Assembly (NCBI GenBank): GCA_023435225.1
Contig: JAEYRX010000061.1
Location: forward strand, 9,886 to 73,885
DNA: 64,000 nucleotides
Origin: Bacillota bacterium
Lineage (GTDB): Bacteria; Bacillota; UBA4882; UBA8346
Reading direction: 5' to 3'
Shown: one piece after another, positions 7,243 to 15,653 of the stretch
How positions within the stretch are numbered: the stretch's first letter is position 1
Layout: the number at the start of each line of letters is the position of its first letter
Made by a program: the position numbers and the translations under genes
Notes under the pieces: model-generated
What the model was told of the DNA's origin: nothing
What the model saw: the letters and a program-made list of their open reading frames with translations, nothing else
Databases searched by the model: none

Positions 7243-8384
7243 AATTGAATAAACCAACTGGCAAAGATTTGTTTATCTAAATCCTCATCCGGATAGGATT
7301 TTAGGTCAATTCCCAATTGAAGCTGGTTTACCGGGGAGAAATTTTTTATCAAGCTGCTTTTAAAACGGTATAGTAAGTCATCGGATTGGCTTGATTGAAC
7401 CGGATTAAAGACGATTAGACGGTTATCCAGTCCAAATCCTTTCTTTAAATCATTATGCAAGAAAATTTCAATGCCTTTGGAATCAGGGATAAACCATTCC
7501 CGGTTATCTAGAAACGAACGAGATAAACTGGAATAATAGGGAGCAAATCCTGGTGCAATATATCCGGCTTTTAACTGTAAAAAACTGTTTGCGCCAATGT
7601 TTTTACCATAGCTGATTATAGCTCCCGGACTCCACTCGGTCTGGCCGGGGTTTTGTGAAAATAATCCAACTTCCGCCGCTAGTTTTGTGTCATTTGTATT
7701 TGTAGACCAATCGATACTAATACCTTGTTCATTGGCGCCGCCTTTGGGTACAAGATTCAATCCGACGAGGGTTGTTTTATTTGACCAACCGAGTCTGGTA
7801 ACAAAATAATCATATGTTTGATTCAATTTGCTGGTGTCAGGGTCATATTCGGTATAAACCCGGCTATAGACAGCTACTATATGATAATGATTATTAAATT
7901 CCTTTTGAATTGCTATTCCTTCTGCCGGATTATTATAAAAATCAGAGAGAATACCTAATGGGCCAAGAGAAAAGCGAAAACGACCCAGGTAATCAAGAGT
8001 ACCAAAGGAATTAACTTTGAGAAAAGCTTCATCAACTTGGAATGGGAGAATTGTACTCGGATAATAAGCTCCCCAATTACCAACTTGGGCTAAGTTTAAT
8101 GAAAATTGAACGGTTGGATCTACATAAGCGTTTAAAAATATATGCAATTCTTGGTTGTACTCCAACGAAGACAGTTTTTCTGACTCGGTATTAACACTTG
8201 ATGTGGAATCAAGCTTGAAATTTCCGCCAATCTGAAAACGGCCCCAGGTTGATTCCAAGTTGGAGAAACGGTTGGATAAATTGGTTAGCCTTCGATCAAG
8301 TGAGGAGTTGGTCACTCCAAGAGCCGGATACGTTAGAATTGTTAATAACAAGCAACAGCTTAAAATAGTAATAACTTTTTTCAT
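7239..8384 (-). CDS. Putative outer-membrane beta-barrel (porin-like) protein
   Basis: The start at 8384 (MKKVITIL...) is preferred because a GGAGG site precedes it; a longer frame to 8420 runs into repeat C2. A Sec signal peptide (LLLTILTYPALG) is followed by a short coiled segment (SLDRRLTNLSNRFSNLES) and then about 330 residues of alternating polar/hydrophobic strands rich in aromatics, with no membrane helix. The chain ends in ASWFIQF, a C-terminal Phe with the alternating pattern of the BamA-recognised beta-signal. Such proteins form pores or adhesins in outer membranes. No SLH domain is seen. No close family is named; a carbohydrate-selective or phosphate-selective porin type is possible. 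Its presence implies an outer membrane in this spore former. Confidence 0.7.
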   Translation of the reverse strand: MKKVITILSCCLLLTILTYPALGVTNSSLDRRLTNLSNRFSNLESTWGRFQIGGNFKLDSTSSVNTESEKLSSLEYNQELHIFLNAYVDPTVQFSLNLAQVGNWGAYYPSTILPFQVDEAFLKVNSFGTLDYLGRFRFSLGPLGILSDFYNNPAEGIAIQKEFNNHYHIVAVYSRVYTEYDPDTSKLNQTYDYFVTRLGWSNKTTLVGLNLVPKGGANEQGISIDWSTNTNDTKLAAEVGLFSQNPGQTEWSPGAIISYGKNIGANSFLQLKAGYIAPGFAPYYSSLSRSFLDNREWFIPDSKGIEIFLHNDLKKGFGLDNRLIVFNPVQSSQSDDLLYRFKSSLIKNFSPVNQLQLGIDLKSYPDEDLDKQIFASWFIQF

Positions 8385-8405
8385 GCTTAACCTCCGGTTG
8401 GGTTG

Positions 8406-8555
8406 TATAATTATCCTCAAGAAGTTTGTTTTTTTGCAAAATTTCTCCTGTAAAGCTGCATAGAGTAAATGTTTTGGGGCAACTTTTTGAGGTATAATTT
8501 TTCTTGATTTATCGCAGCGACATTAATCTTTTTTGATTTCAGATTCGCTGTGATA
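8406..8555. repeat. Repeat family C, copy 2
   Basis: Same two-hairpin layout as copy 1: ATAATTATCCTCAAGAAG at the left, CAACTTTTTGAGGTATAATT in the middle, and a second hairpin ending CGCTGTGATA. It lies immediately upstream of the porin-like gene, beginning about 12 bp from its ribosome site. Confidence 0.8.
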
Positions 8556-8557
8556 TG

Positions 8558-8680
8558 TAAGGGAGGAGTTTCATAATTACTTTTATTTAATTTCGGATAC
8601 AATATATAGTGAGAAAGCCAGATATGGCTATCAATATATCGTATCTAAATGCTTAATATTTTCATTATGAAAATCCCTCA
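8558..8680. repeat. Repeat family B, copy 2
   Basis: GGAGTTTCATAATTAC at one end and TCATTATGAAAATCCCTC at the other. The inner palindrome is GGATACAATATATAG / CTATCAATATATCGTATC. Directly adjacent to repeat C2. Confidence 0.85.
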
Positions 8681-8773
8681 TGGTATTAAATTATTTCCCA
8701 TGTTATTCTGGTCTTTTTAATAAAACCCCTGCTAAAAGAGGGTATAAACAATTGCTAATTATGGCAAAAAAAA

Positions 8774-8794
8774 GAAGCCGATATAATCGGCTTC
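8774..8794 (-). terminator. Intrinsic terminator, minus strand
   Basis: GAAGCCGATATAATCGGCTTC followed on the minus strand by eight T. No complete gene precedes it. A 20-codon minus-strand stretch (FKNTGKTPLLDPKLTQVKGM then stop, about 8824-8885) just upstream looks like the tail of a lost gene. The remaining stretch to 9070 has only an (AATT)n tract (8973-8996). Confidence 0.6.
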
Positions 8795-9073
8795 ATTTAT
8801 CTATTTTGTTCACTACATTCCCTTAACTTGGGTCAGTTTTGGGTCAAGCAGCGGAGTTTTGCCAGTGTTCTTGAACCGGCGGAAAAAACTCTATATAGGT
8901 CTTCAGGTTCTTAGTTTTCCTAATAGAATACAGAATCAGAATTCAGTAGCCGGAATAAAATTTATCAAAATCATTAATTAATTAATTAATTGATTGGAAA
9001 CATGAATTCCGAATTTCGGTTACAACTTCTTAAGTCTATTGCCCTGAATAAATGCTTTTAAACTTTATTAATT

Positions 9074-9124
9074 GAGGGAATTTATAATAAAGAAATTAAT
9101 TATGGTAATTATGAAACTCTCTCA
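9074..9124. repeat. Repeat family B, internally deleted copy 3
   Basis: Only the two ends remain: GAGGGAATTTATAATAAA and GGTAATTATGAAACTCTCTC, about 50 bp in total. The central palindrome is missing. Confidence 0.6.
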
Positions 9125-9161
9125 TTTGTTATAATATATTCCGACTTTAAGAGAAAAGTGA

Positions 9162-9186
9162 AAGGTTAGGGAAAAACCCTAACCTT
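9162..9186 (-). terminator. Terminator overlapping the SASP stop codon
   Basis: AAGGTTAGGG-AAAAA-CCCTAACCTT, a perfect 10-bp stem. The SASP stop (9179-9181) lies inside one arm. Confidence 0.75.
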
Positions 9187-9367
9187 GCCGGGATAATAAT
9201 TCTTCCGCTTTCTGAATAAGACCGCGAACAATTAACCCGGCTTCACGGGTGGTGATGTTGCCATAATCGTAGTTACCGTTTTCTACTTGGATGCGGTCTG
9301 CAAAGCCTAATTCTTGAGCTATTTCATATTTCACCCGATCGGAAACAATACTACCGCGATGACTCAT
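9179..9367 (-). CDS. Alpha/beta-type small acid-soluble spore protein
   Basis: 62 residues. SASPs coat and protect spore DNA and are degraded at germination by the GPR protease. KYEIAQELGF holds the conserved GPR-site region (usual form E-[IF]-A-x-E-x-G). GNITTREAGLIVRGLI matches the second conserved block, which contacts DNA. A GGGGGTGA site precedes the ATG, and a terminator overlaps its stop. Monocistronic, as expected for forespore-specific sasp genes; no sigma-G promoter was identified with confidence. The presence of this gene is direct evidence for endospore formation. Confidence 0.93.
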   Translation of the reverse strand: MSHRGSIVSDRVKYEIAQELGFADRIQVENGNYDYGNITTREAGLIVRGLIQKAEELLSRQG

Positions 9368-9656
9368 AGTTCACCCCCAAAATAGGATTGACTAATAATA
9401 GCCGTTCCTTAATTTAGTATTTACACTAAGGCTGAAAGTAAGCAGGAATTTATATAGAATGAAGTGAATTCCCATACGAAATTTGCATTCAATAATTCAA
9501 CTTACATATATGCCAAACATTAATGTGAGAGACAAAGTATTTGAAGCTTGAAAAAAACTTAAAATCCTTATATTTGGCTTATAAAATATGCAGAAATTTA
9601 GAAAAAATGGATAAAATATCATCGGATGGTTTTAAAATTTGTTTAATTTAGTTTGA

Positions 9657-9849
9657 CGATACAATATATTGGCAAGCAGAGAAAGCTATTATCAATATAT
9701 TGTATTCAAAATTTATCTTAAACAATTGTTTATTTCTCTAAACTGCGGAAAATTATATAAAGGTAACTGACTTTTCAAAAAAATGTGTTATAATTGATTG
9801 GTGTTATGTATTTTAAAAGCCTAAGTGTATAATTATGAAAATCCCTCAT
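9657..9849. repeat. Repeat family B, disrupted copy 4
   Basis: The central palindrome CGATACAATATATTG...CAATATATTGTATTC (9657-9708) and a right end TAATTATGAAAATCCCTC (about 9829-9846) are separated by about 120 bp that hold a murC promoter. The left end is not recognisable. Confidence 0.55.
9767..9794 (+). promoter_or_regulatory. Probable promoter of murC
   Basis: CTGACT (9767-9772), a 16-bp spacer and a perfect TATAAT (9789-9794), about 110 bp before murC. The right arm of repeat B4 lies between it and the gene. The remainder of 9368-9766 shows nothing beyond repeat B4. Confidence 0.55.
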
Positions 9850-9905
9850 TGTACTGGGTGACTGTTATCTTTATATTTTTAATTTAGAGGGGAGAGCTCT
9901 GACTG

Positions 9906-11279
9906 ATGAAGCATCTCCATTTTGTGGGGATTGGCGGCGCCAGGTTAAGTGGTTTAGCCAAATTATATCTTGACCGGGGTAAAATTATCTCCGGTTCCGA
10001 CTGGCAGGAGTCCAAAACTACTAAAAATTTAACGGAAAAGGGTATAAAAGTTTATTACGGGCACGATCCGGCTAATATAATAGGGGCTGATTTGGTAGTT
10101 TATACCAATGCGGTAGGAAATGAAAATCCCGAAGTACTTGAAGCTAAAAGGTTGGAAGTTTCATTAATCGAAGGAGCAGAGTTACTAGGAAAATTAATGG
10201 ATGAGGTTGGGAAGGGAATCGCAATTGCCGGAACTCATGGAAAGACTACAACTTCGGCTATGACTGCGCTTATTCTTACCGAAGGCGGGATTGATCCTAC
10301 AGTATTAATTGGAGGAGAATTGGGGCATTTTCAAGGTAACCACCGATCCGGTAATTCTCCTTACATGGTTGTTGAAGCTTGTGAGTTTAAGAAGTCTTTC
10401 TTAAAATTGAATCCATTTATGGAACTAATCACTAATATTGACTGGGATCATCCGGATTGTTTCCCGACATTGAATGATGTAATTAATACATTTGAGGATT
10501 TTGTTGATTTACTACCTAAAGATGGAGTCTTATTTGCCTGGGGCGATGATCCGAACGCTTATAATTTACGCCGGCGTTTTTCCGGAAAATTTGTTTCTTT
10601 TGGTTTTAAACCAGAGTTTGACTGGGAGATTAGAGAGCTTCGTCCGGTAGAACCGTTGGGAATTGCCGCTAAACTTTTATATCATGGAAAGACTCAAGGT
10701 GAGCTTGTTTTAAAAGTACCGGGACGCCATAATATTCAAAATGCGGTTGGGGCGATTTCAATTGCTGCGGAATTAGGGGTAGATCTTGATTCGGCTTTAA
10801 AAACCATTTCTAAGTTCACCGGTGTTCACCGCCGTTTCGAACTAAAAGGAGAATATAAAGGAGCATTGGTGGTTGATGATTATGCTCATCATCCTGCAGC
10901 AGTTAGAACTACCTTAGCGGCTGCTCGTCAATTCTTTAAAGGACGTATCTGGTGTGTTTTTCAACCGCATTTATTTAGTAGAACCAGGTATTTGTTACAA
11001 GAATTTGCCCAATCTTTTGGAGATGCCGATATTTTAGTATTAGCGGATATTTATCCGGCAAGAGAAGTTGATCCGGGCAATATTTCCAGTCAAGACTTAG
11101 CAGCGGCTGTTAGAAATCATCAAAATAATGTACAATATTTGGGTTCTTTTGAACGAGTTTTTGAATATATGCGCCAGAATATTGAAAATGGAGATTTAAT
11201 AATCACAATGGGCGCAGGGGACATTTGGAAAATAGGGGAAAAGTTAGTGAAAGAGGAAGTTCGGGAGTTAGAAGTATAG
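9906..11279 (+). CDS. murC: UDP-N-acetylmuramate--L-alanine ligase
   Basis: MurC adds L-alanine to UDP-MurNAc using ATP, the first amino acid of the peptidoglycan stem. 457 residues, normal length. The N-terminal Rossmann domain has GIGGARLSG, where GIGGIGMSG is usual. The ATP loop GTHGKTTT is at 109-116. The central domain has EACEFKKSFL and TNIDWDHPDCF, and the C-terminal ligase domain starts near GVHRRFE with VVDDYAHHP. The conserved EACEY-type and DHxD motifs favour MurC over MurE or Mpl. An AGAGGGGAGAG ribosome site is present. It stands alone rather than in the mur-fts cluster. Confidence 0.93.
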   Translation: MKHLHFVGIGGARLSGLAKLYLDRGKIISGSDWQESKTTKNLTEKGIKVYYGHDPANIIGADLVVYTNAVGNENPEVLEAKRLEVSLIEGAELLGKLMDEVGKGIAIAGTHGKTTTSAMTALILTEGGIDPTVLIGGELGHFQGNHRSGNSPYMVVEACEFKKSFLKLNPFMELITNIDWDHPDCFPTLNDVINTFEDFVDLLPKDGVLFAWGDDPNAYNLRRRFSGKFVSFGFKPEFDWEIRELRPVEPLGIAAKLLYHGKTQGELVLKVPGRHNIQNAVGAISIAAELGVDLDSALKTISKFTGVHRRFELKGEYKGALVVDDYAHHPAAVRTTLAAARQFFKGRIWCVFQPHLFSRTRYLLQEFAQSFGDADILVLADIYPAREVDPGNISSQDLAAAVRNHQNNVQYLGSFERVFEYMRQNIENGDLIITMGAGDIWKIGEKLVKEEVRELEV

Positions 11280-11305
11280 AAATGGGAGTTAGGAGACTGT
11301 AATCA

Positions 11306-11366
11306 GGAGTCAGCATAAAAATTAATAGCTATTAAAAATTGAAAAAGCAATATTTTTTCTGACTCC
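11306..11366 (+). terminator. Terminator-like hairpin after murC
   Basis: GGAGTCAG (11306-11313) pairs perfectly with CTGACTCC (11359-11366), with an AT-rich 45-nt loop. The long loop makes it a weak terminator call. Confidence 0.35.
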
Positions 11367-11431
11367 CGATTAACTCCGGGTTACTTTTATAGATAATTCA
11401 TGGATAGAAAAAAGATAAAAAATGTTTTATA

Positions 11432-11764
11432 TTATAACTGAACAATTAGCATGTTGTTTTCAGGTACAAAATCATATCGGCGATCTTCAATTTGGATCTG
11501 AAAACGGTTTAAAAACTTTTTAGCAACAATCATTTTTGTAGTTCTACCTTGAATTTTAAAACAATCCGGAGACGGTTCGGTTAGTGGTAAAACACCTATT
11601 TTTTTTGTTTCTGGATCGTAATATAATTCAACATATTCGGCTTTTTCAAAGAATTTTTCGACTACTGGTTTATAAAATGCAAACCGGCCTTTTCGATTAA
11701 TACCGATGGTCTTTGAAGAAATCCCTTTTTTAGACTTTTCTTTTTGATATTTAATAAATCCCAA
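11432..11764 (-). CDS. Conserved hypothetical protein, 110 aa
   Basis: Starts with TTG; GGAGGG lies 6 bp before it and no in-frame ATG is available. After a basic N-terminus the protein has TIGINRKGRFAFYKPVVEKF and YVELYYDPETKKIGVLPL. This glycine/strand pattern recalls small swapped-hairpin DNA-binding proteins, but no known fold could be assigned. The second half (KIQGRTTKMIVAKKFL) is again basic, then ends in strands. No signal peptide or membrane segment. Divergent from the HAD gene at 12287. The function is unknown. Confidence 0.65.
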   Translation of the reverse strand: MGFIKYQKEKSKKGISSKTIGINRKGRFAFYKPVVEKFFEKAEYVELYYDPETKKIGVLPLTEPSPDCFKIQGRTTKMIVAKKFLNRFQIQIEDRRYDFVPENNMLIVQL

Positions 11765-12286
11765 CCAAATCCCTCCCTATTTATTCCTAAATTTAATATT
11801 CTCGTTAAAACGAACAATACCTTCATAAAAAAACAAAAACTTTATTTTTTTAAAAAATGGATTAAATCGACACACCTTTGCTTATTAATCTGCCTATCAT
11901 GTCGAAAAAACTTGTTTCTTAGAGTTATTTACCGCCTTGGATATACAATTCTAGAAACAGTAATTATCTGAAAAACTAAAAAAAATGAGAGATTTTGCTT
12001 CATAATGCTATTATTTAAATTGATAGCAGAAAATAGCATGGTACAAGAATAACAATAACAAATGATGATATTTTTAAGTTTTTCTAGATTTCAAGATCTA
12101 TTTTACCTTTAATTGCGGTTTTAAATTTTGATATTTATACTAGTATCTAGTTTTTAAAAAGAAAAGGGATTTTTATATATCAAAAATTATTGGTTTGATT
12201 ATATATACAAACCATGTTGAATTTCGCAATGAGAACTATTTTGGTATTGAAACTATAATTTCTAATGATTGAAATAGGAGGTTAAA
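11765..12286. other. Gene-free AT-rich stretch between divergent genes
   Basis: No open frame with a ribosome site, no recognisable repeat or RNA. A TATAAT-like -10 about 40 bp before the HAD gene (near 12254) lacks a good -35. Confidence 0.5.
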
Positions 12287-12937
12287 ATGAACTATAAATA
12301 TTTGGTTTTTGATTTAGATAATACGCTTTACCCAAAAAAATCAGGTATGCTGAAGGCGATCGATGAAAGAATTGATTCATTTATAAGAGAAAGCTTGGAT
12401 ATACCTGCTGAAGAAATAACTAAGACCAGGTTTGATTATTGGAAGAAATATGGTACAACTCTAGGAGGGTTGATTATCCATCATAATATTAATCCCAAAG
12501 ATTATTTTAATTATATCTATCAATTAGAGCCTAAGGATTATATTGGGCCGGATCCGGTTTTGCGAGAGATCTTAAAAAATCTATCTATGAATCATGTAGT
12601 TTTTAGTAATAGTCCAAGGGAATATATTGGAAGGGTATTGGATGTCTTAGAGATTAGCGACTTAATTCAAAAGATATATGATATTAAGTTTCTCCGTTAT
12701 CTTGGAAAACCGAATTTAACAAGCTATAGTATGGTTTTGCAAGATTTAAACACAAGTGGTAATGAGTGTATTATGTTTGAAGACACAGTAGCTAATGCGC
12801 TAGGGGCTCAAGAGGCAGGAATGACAGCAGTTTTAGTGGGAGAAGAAAAGGTGCCGGAAATCAAGTGGCATATTCGGGAAATAAGAGATTTAAGTTCTAT
12901 TATTCCTAAAATTATTAAGAGCAGAATTACAGCTTAA
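12287..12937 (+). CDS. HAD hydrolase, pyrimidine 5'-nucleotidase-like (SDT1/YjjG type)
   Basis: 216 residues. FDLDNTLYP (8-16) is HAD motif I with the Asp nucleophile and acid/base; the DNTLYP form is characteristic of the SDT1/phosphatase subgroup. FSNSPREYI is motif II, FLRYLGKPN supplies the lysine, and FEDTVANALGA is motif IV, with E-D in place of the usual D-D. The cap is the small helical bundle after motif I. Likely dephosphorylates a nucleotide or related small phosphate; the exact substrate cannot be read. The ATAGGAGG site is strong. Monocistronic and convergent with the YpiB gene. Confidence 0.82.
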   Translation: MNYKYLVFDLDNTLYPKKSGMLKAIDERIDSFIRESLDIPAEEITKTRFDYWKKYGTTLGGLIIHHNINPKDYFNYIYQLEPKDYIGPDPVLREILKNLSMNHVVFSNSPREYIGRVLDVLEISDLIQKIYDIKFLRYLGKPNLTSYSMVLQDLNTSGNECIMFEDTVANALGAQEAGMTAVLVGEEKVPEIKWHIREIRDLSSIIPKIIKSRITA

Positions 12938-12999
12938 AGTAGAACAGATCAACTCATGTTTAATTTGACGTGGGGCAATTGAAAATAGAGTGAAAGACT

Positions 13000-13542
13000 T
13001 TAAATTTTATTTAGTTTTTTTACCAAACGCTGAAATTTACGTTTATCTCTTGCGTCCAGAGCTTGATCAATCTGACTCATTATTTCGACCCGTTCCATTT
13101 CTCGTTTAAAAGAAGCACTCCACAAAGAAAGTTCAAAATCTATTAGTATCTGTTGAGCTCTGGTTGAATCAAGTGAAATGGGGTCTTCCTCGACAACTGC
13201 TTGATGTGGTTCGCAAGAAGCTCGATCAGGGAAATATAGAGTAAGGTAAATAGGAGATTCTTCTAATAAGGATAACCGGGTTAGTATTATTGAACAATCA
13301 GTTACAGTACTATCAAAAGTTTTTAATAAAAAAGGAGGAATGCCGGTTCCGGCGGTAGACACAACTAATAAAGGCCTTAGATATGACCCATCCAATACTA
13401 CGTGGAGTTGGGATAAAAGAGATTCGCTTTCAGCCAGCTGTAAAAGGATTTGCCGCGCTCCATCGGATTGAAGCTGGTGATTTTCTACAAACCAGAAAAG
13501 AAAATTTTTTTTGGCCCAATTACTGACAATTTTCCGGTTCAT
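13000..13542 (-). CDS. ypiB: YpiB-type UPF0302 protein with C-terminal IDEAL domain
   Basis: A cytoplasmic protein of unknown mechanism. The N-terminal UPF0302 domain has WFVENHQL, HVVLDGSYLRPLLVVST and the FPDRASC...VVEEDP region. The C-terminus IDQALDARDKRKFQRLVKKL is a clear IDEAL motif, as in Bacillus YpiB. The start at 13542 (MNRKIV) is chosen because GTGAGGG precedes it; a frame 14 codons longer lacks a ribosome site. Bacillus ypiB lies beside quinol-cytochrome reductase genes, but here it is alone. Repeat B5 lies 60 bp upstream. Confidence 0.82.
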   Translation of the reverse strand: MNRKIVSNWAKKNFLFWFVENHQLQSDGARQILLQLAESESLLSQLHVVLDGSYLRPLLVVSTAGTGIPPFLLKTFDSTVTDCSIILTRLSLLEESPIYLTLYFPDRASCEPHQAVVEEDPISLDSTRAQQILIDFELSLWSASFKREMERVEIMSQIDQALDARDKRKFQRLVKKLNKI

Positions 13543-13601
13543 GGTACCCTCACTATTCTTTATGTCATAAAAAAACAGGGTCATTAAAATACGGAAATGA
13601 T

Positions 13602-13682
13602 TTTTAGAATTGAATACAACATATGATAGTTATATTTTTATAAACTACTATATATTGTAATCGCCAAATGTGAAACTCTCTT
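13602..13682. repeat. Repeat family B, decayed copy 5
   Basis: GAATACAACATATGATAGTTATA and TATATATTGTAATC form the central palindrome, with one recognisable end (ATGTGAAACTCTC). The rest of the gene-free stretch to 14033 holds CAATTGA direct repeats (13855-13890) and an ACTAATAAC-rich run, but no gene. Confidence 0.55.
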
Positions 13683-14033
13683 TAACATAGTATTCGGCAT
13701 AATCAGCCATAATGCTAATAGAGATTTATTAGAGATTATACTTTATATTCTATGGTTCAAAGTTGAAATCGGATGCTCAAACAAAGTCCTTTTTTAATTC
13801 GCTTTACTTATTTAAGCTCCTTCAAATAGTAATGTAGGAAATGTTGGTAAAAGCAATTGACAATTGAGAATGGACAATTGACAATTAAAAAAACAACCAG
13901 ACAAAAGCTCATTCTATATAGAACTACAAAAATGCAATTAATAATAACAATTTTGAACTAATAACTAATATTCTAGCGAACTAATGAACTAATAACAAAT
14001 GAACCATTAACTGAAGAATAGGAGTGGTATTAT

Positions 14034-15146
14034 ATGAAAGACCCACGAATGGAAAAAATGGCGGCAGGTTTGATAAATTACTCGATTAAATTGCAAAAAG
14101 GCGAAAAATTATTAGTGGAAGTTATTGATTCCGGAATTCCGTTGGCGCTGGCGGTAGTTAAAGAGGCTTACCGGGTTGGCGGTGTACCGTTTACAATGGT
14201 CAGGAACAAGCAGATTGACCGGCAAATTATGTTAGGAGCAAAACGGGAACAACTGGAGAAGTTGGCGGAATATGAGCTGGTACAAATGAAGGAGATGGAT
14301 GCCTATATCGGGATTAGGGCAGCCGATAATGCCAACGAGACAGCTGATGTTCCGGGTGAACAACAACAAATTTATACAAGATATTATTCCCGTCCGGTTA
14401 CTGATCAAAGGGTCAACCATACCAAATGGTGTATTATGAGATATCCGACTCCTTCAATGGCTCAATTAGCTAATATGAGTACCGAAGCTTTTGAAGACTT
14501 TTACTTTAATGTTTGTACACTGGATTACAGTAAAATGAGAAAAGCAATGGAACCATTGAAAGAGTTGATGGGAAATACCGATCAAGTGAGAATTATTGGT
14601 AGAGATACTGATTTGAGCTTTTCCATAAAGGGTTTACCAGCCATTCCTTGTGCCGGGGAGATGAATATACCCGATGGTGAAATTTTTACGGCTCCGGTTA
14701 AAAATTCGGTCAATGGGGTGATTACTTATAATACACCTGCAGTTTACCAGGGAGTAACTTATGAACAAATTCAACTGCTATTCCGGGAGGGGAAGATAGT
14801 TGAGGTAAAAGGCAGTGATCCGGAGAGATTGAAACATATCTTTGATACGGATGAGGGCGCCCGTTATGTCGGCGAATTTTCTTTCGGAGTTAATCCTTAT
14901 ATTTTAAAACCTATGAAAGATACGTTGTTTGATGAGAAAATCTGTGGTAGTATTCATTTTACACCAGGCCAGGCTTATCAAGAGTGTGATAATGGAAACC
15001 GTTCAGCGATCCACTGGGATTTGGTCTTCATTCAACAACCGGATTTCGGTGGTGGAGAAATATTTTTTGACGGTAGATTAATTCGAAAAGATGGACGTTT
15101 TGTATTACCTGGGCTGGAGTTATTAAACCCTGAAAATTTAGTATAA
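14034..15146 (+). CDS. M29-family metalloaminopeptidase (AmpS/PepS type)
   Basis: A 370-residue cytosolic dimeric aminopeptidase that releases N-terminal residues using two divalent metals. The N-terminal half (VEVIDSGIPLALAVVKEAYRVGG, DAYIGIRAADNANE) is the M29 alpha/beta domain. The C-terminal catalytic half carries the metal ligands: GEMNIPDGEIFTAPV (first Glu), VGEFSFGVNP (second Glu), GSIHFTPGQAYQE (His) and SAIHWDLVF (His and Asp). All expected ligands appear intact. Likely peptide turnover. An ATAGGAG site precedes the ATG. A strong terminator follows. Confidence 0.92.
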   Translation: MKDPRMEKMAAGLINYSIKLQKGEKLLVEVIDSGIPLALAVVKEAYRVGGVPFTMVRNKQIDRQIMLGAKREQLEKLAEYELVQMKEMDAYIGIRAADNANETADVPGEQQQIYTRYYSRPVTDQRVNHTKWCIMRYPTPSMAQLANMSTEAFEDFYFNVCTLDYSKMRKAMEPLKELMGNTDQVRIIGRDTDLSFSIKGLPAIPCAGEMNIPDGEIFTAPVKNSVNGVITYNTPAVYQGVTYEQIQLLFREGKIVEVKGSDPERLKHIFDTDEGARYVGEFSFGVNPYILKPMKDTLFDEKICGSIHFTPGQAYQECDNGNRSAIHWDLVFIQQPDFGGGEIFFDGRLIRKDGRFVLPGLELLNPENLV

Positions 15147-15166
15147 GAGGGAAGATTATTATCAAT

Positions 15167-15197
15167 AAATCCTGCATTTTTAGCAGGATTTTTTGTT
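15167..15197 (+). terminator. Terminator of the M29 aminopeptidase gene
   Basis: AAATCCTGC-ATTTTTA-GCAGGATTT followed by TTTTG. Confidence 0.85.
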
Positions 15198-15271
15198 TCA
15201 GGGGTGGAAATTTTATGATGAAGTAAATTCCGGTTTTTATGTTTTTGCATTTAGCTTGTTACATATATAGT

Positions 15272-15511
15272 TTAGGTGTTGTTGCTTAAATTAATGACCA
15301 TCGAAAATTCGGTTCCCGCTTTTTCGGCTTCATTATAAATAGCTTTAATTCCATTCCAGATATCATCAGATTGTTCGCTATAGAGGTAGGTGCTTTGATT
15401 ACCTATTTCATGCTTGACTCCGGTTTTTTTAAGCGCCTCCAGCGATTGATTAATAATGGAATCGGAATTTAAAGTCTCTAATGGTAATAAAGAAACTTCG
15501 CAGGTTAACAT
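15272..15511 (-). CDS. Thiamine-binding / MTH1187-YqgV family protein
   Basis: A 79-residue ferredoxin-like alpha/beta protein, of the family in which some members bind thiamine. MLTCEVSLLPLETLNSDSII is the first strand-helix, GVKHEIGNQSTYLYSE the second and third strands, and AGTEFSMVINLSNN the last. Members usually form tetramers and bind a small ligand at interfaces; the ligand here is unproved. A GGGAGTGAG site precedes the ATG. Monocistronic; no TPP riboswitch is seen nearby. Confidence 0.78.
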   Translation of the reverse strand: MLTCEVSLLPLETLNSDSIINQSLEALKKTGVKHEIGNQSTYLYSEQSDDIWNGIKAIYNEAEKAGTEFSMVINLSNNT

Positions 15512-15653
15512 GGTCTCACTCCCTTCCAGCTATAAGTTTTTTGATACCGATGTTTAAAAGGTTTATTTTTAGTTCTACAGAATAGAATTCCAAATATTTT
15601 GGATAGATTTCTGGTATATTAAGGCAGGTTTTTGGCAGGAGGTATTCTACAGC

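Noticed and set aside
8417..8602. 61-codon minus-strand frame
   Set aside because: Lies wholly in repeats C2 and B2.
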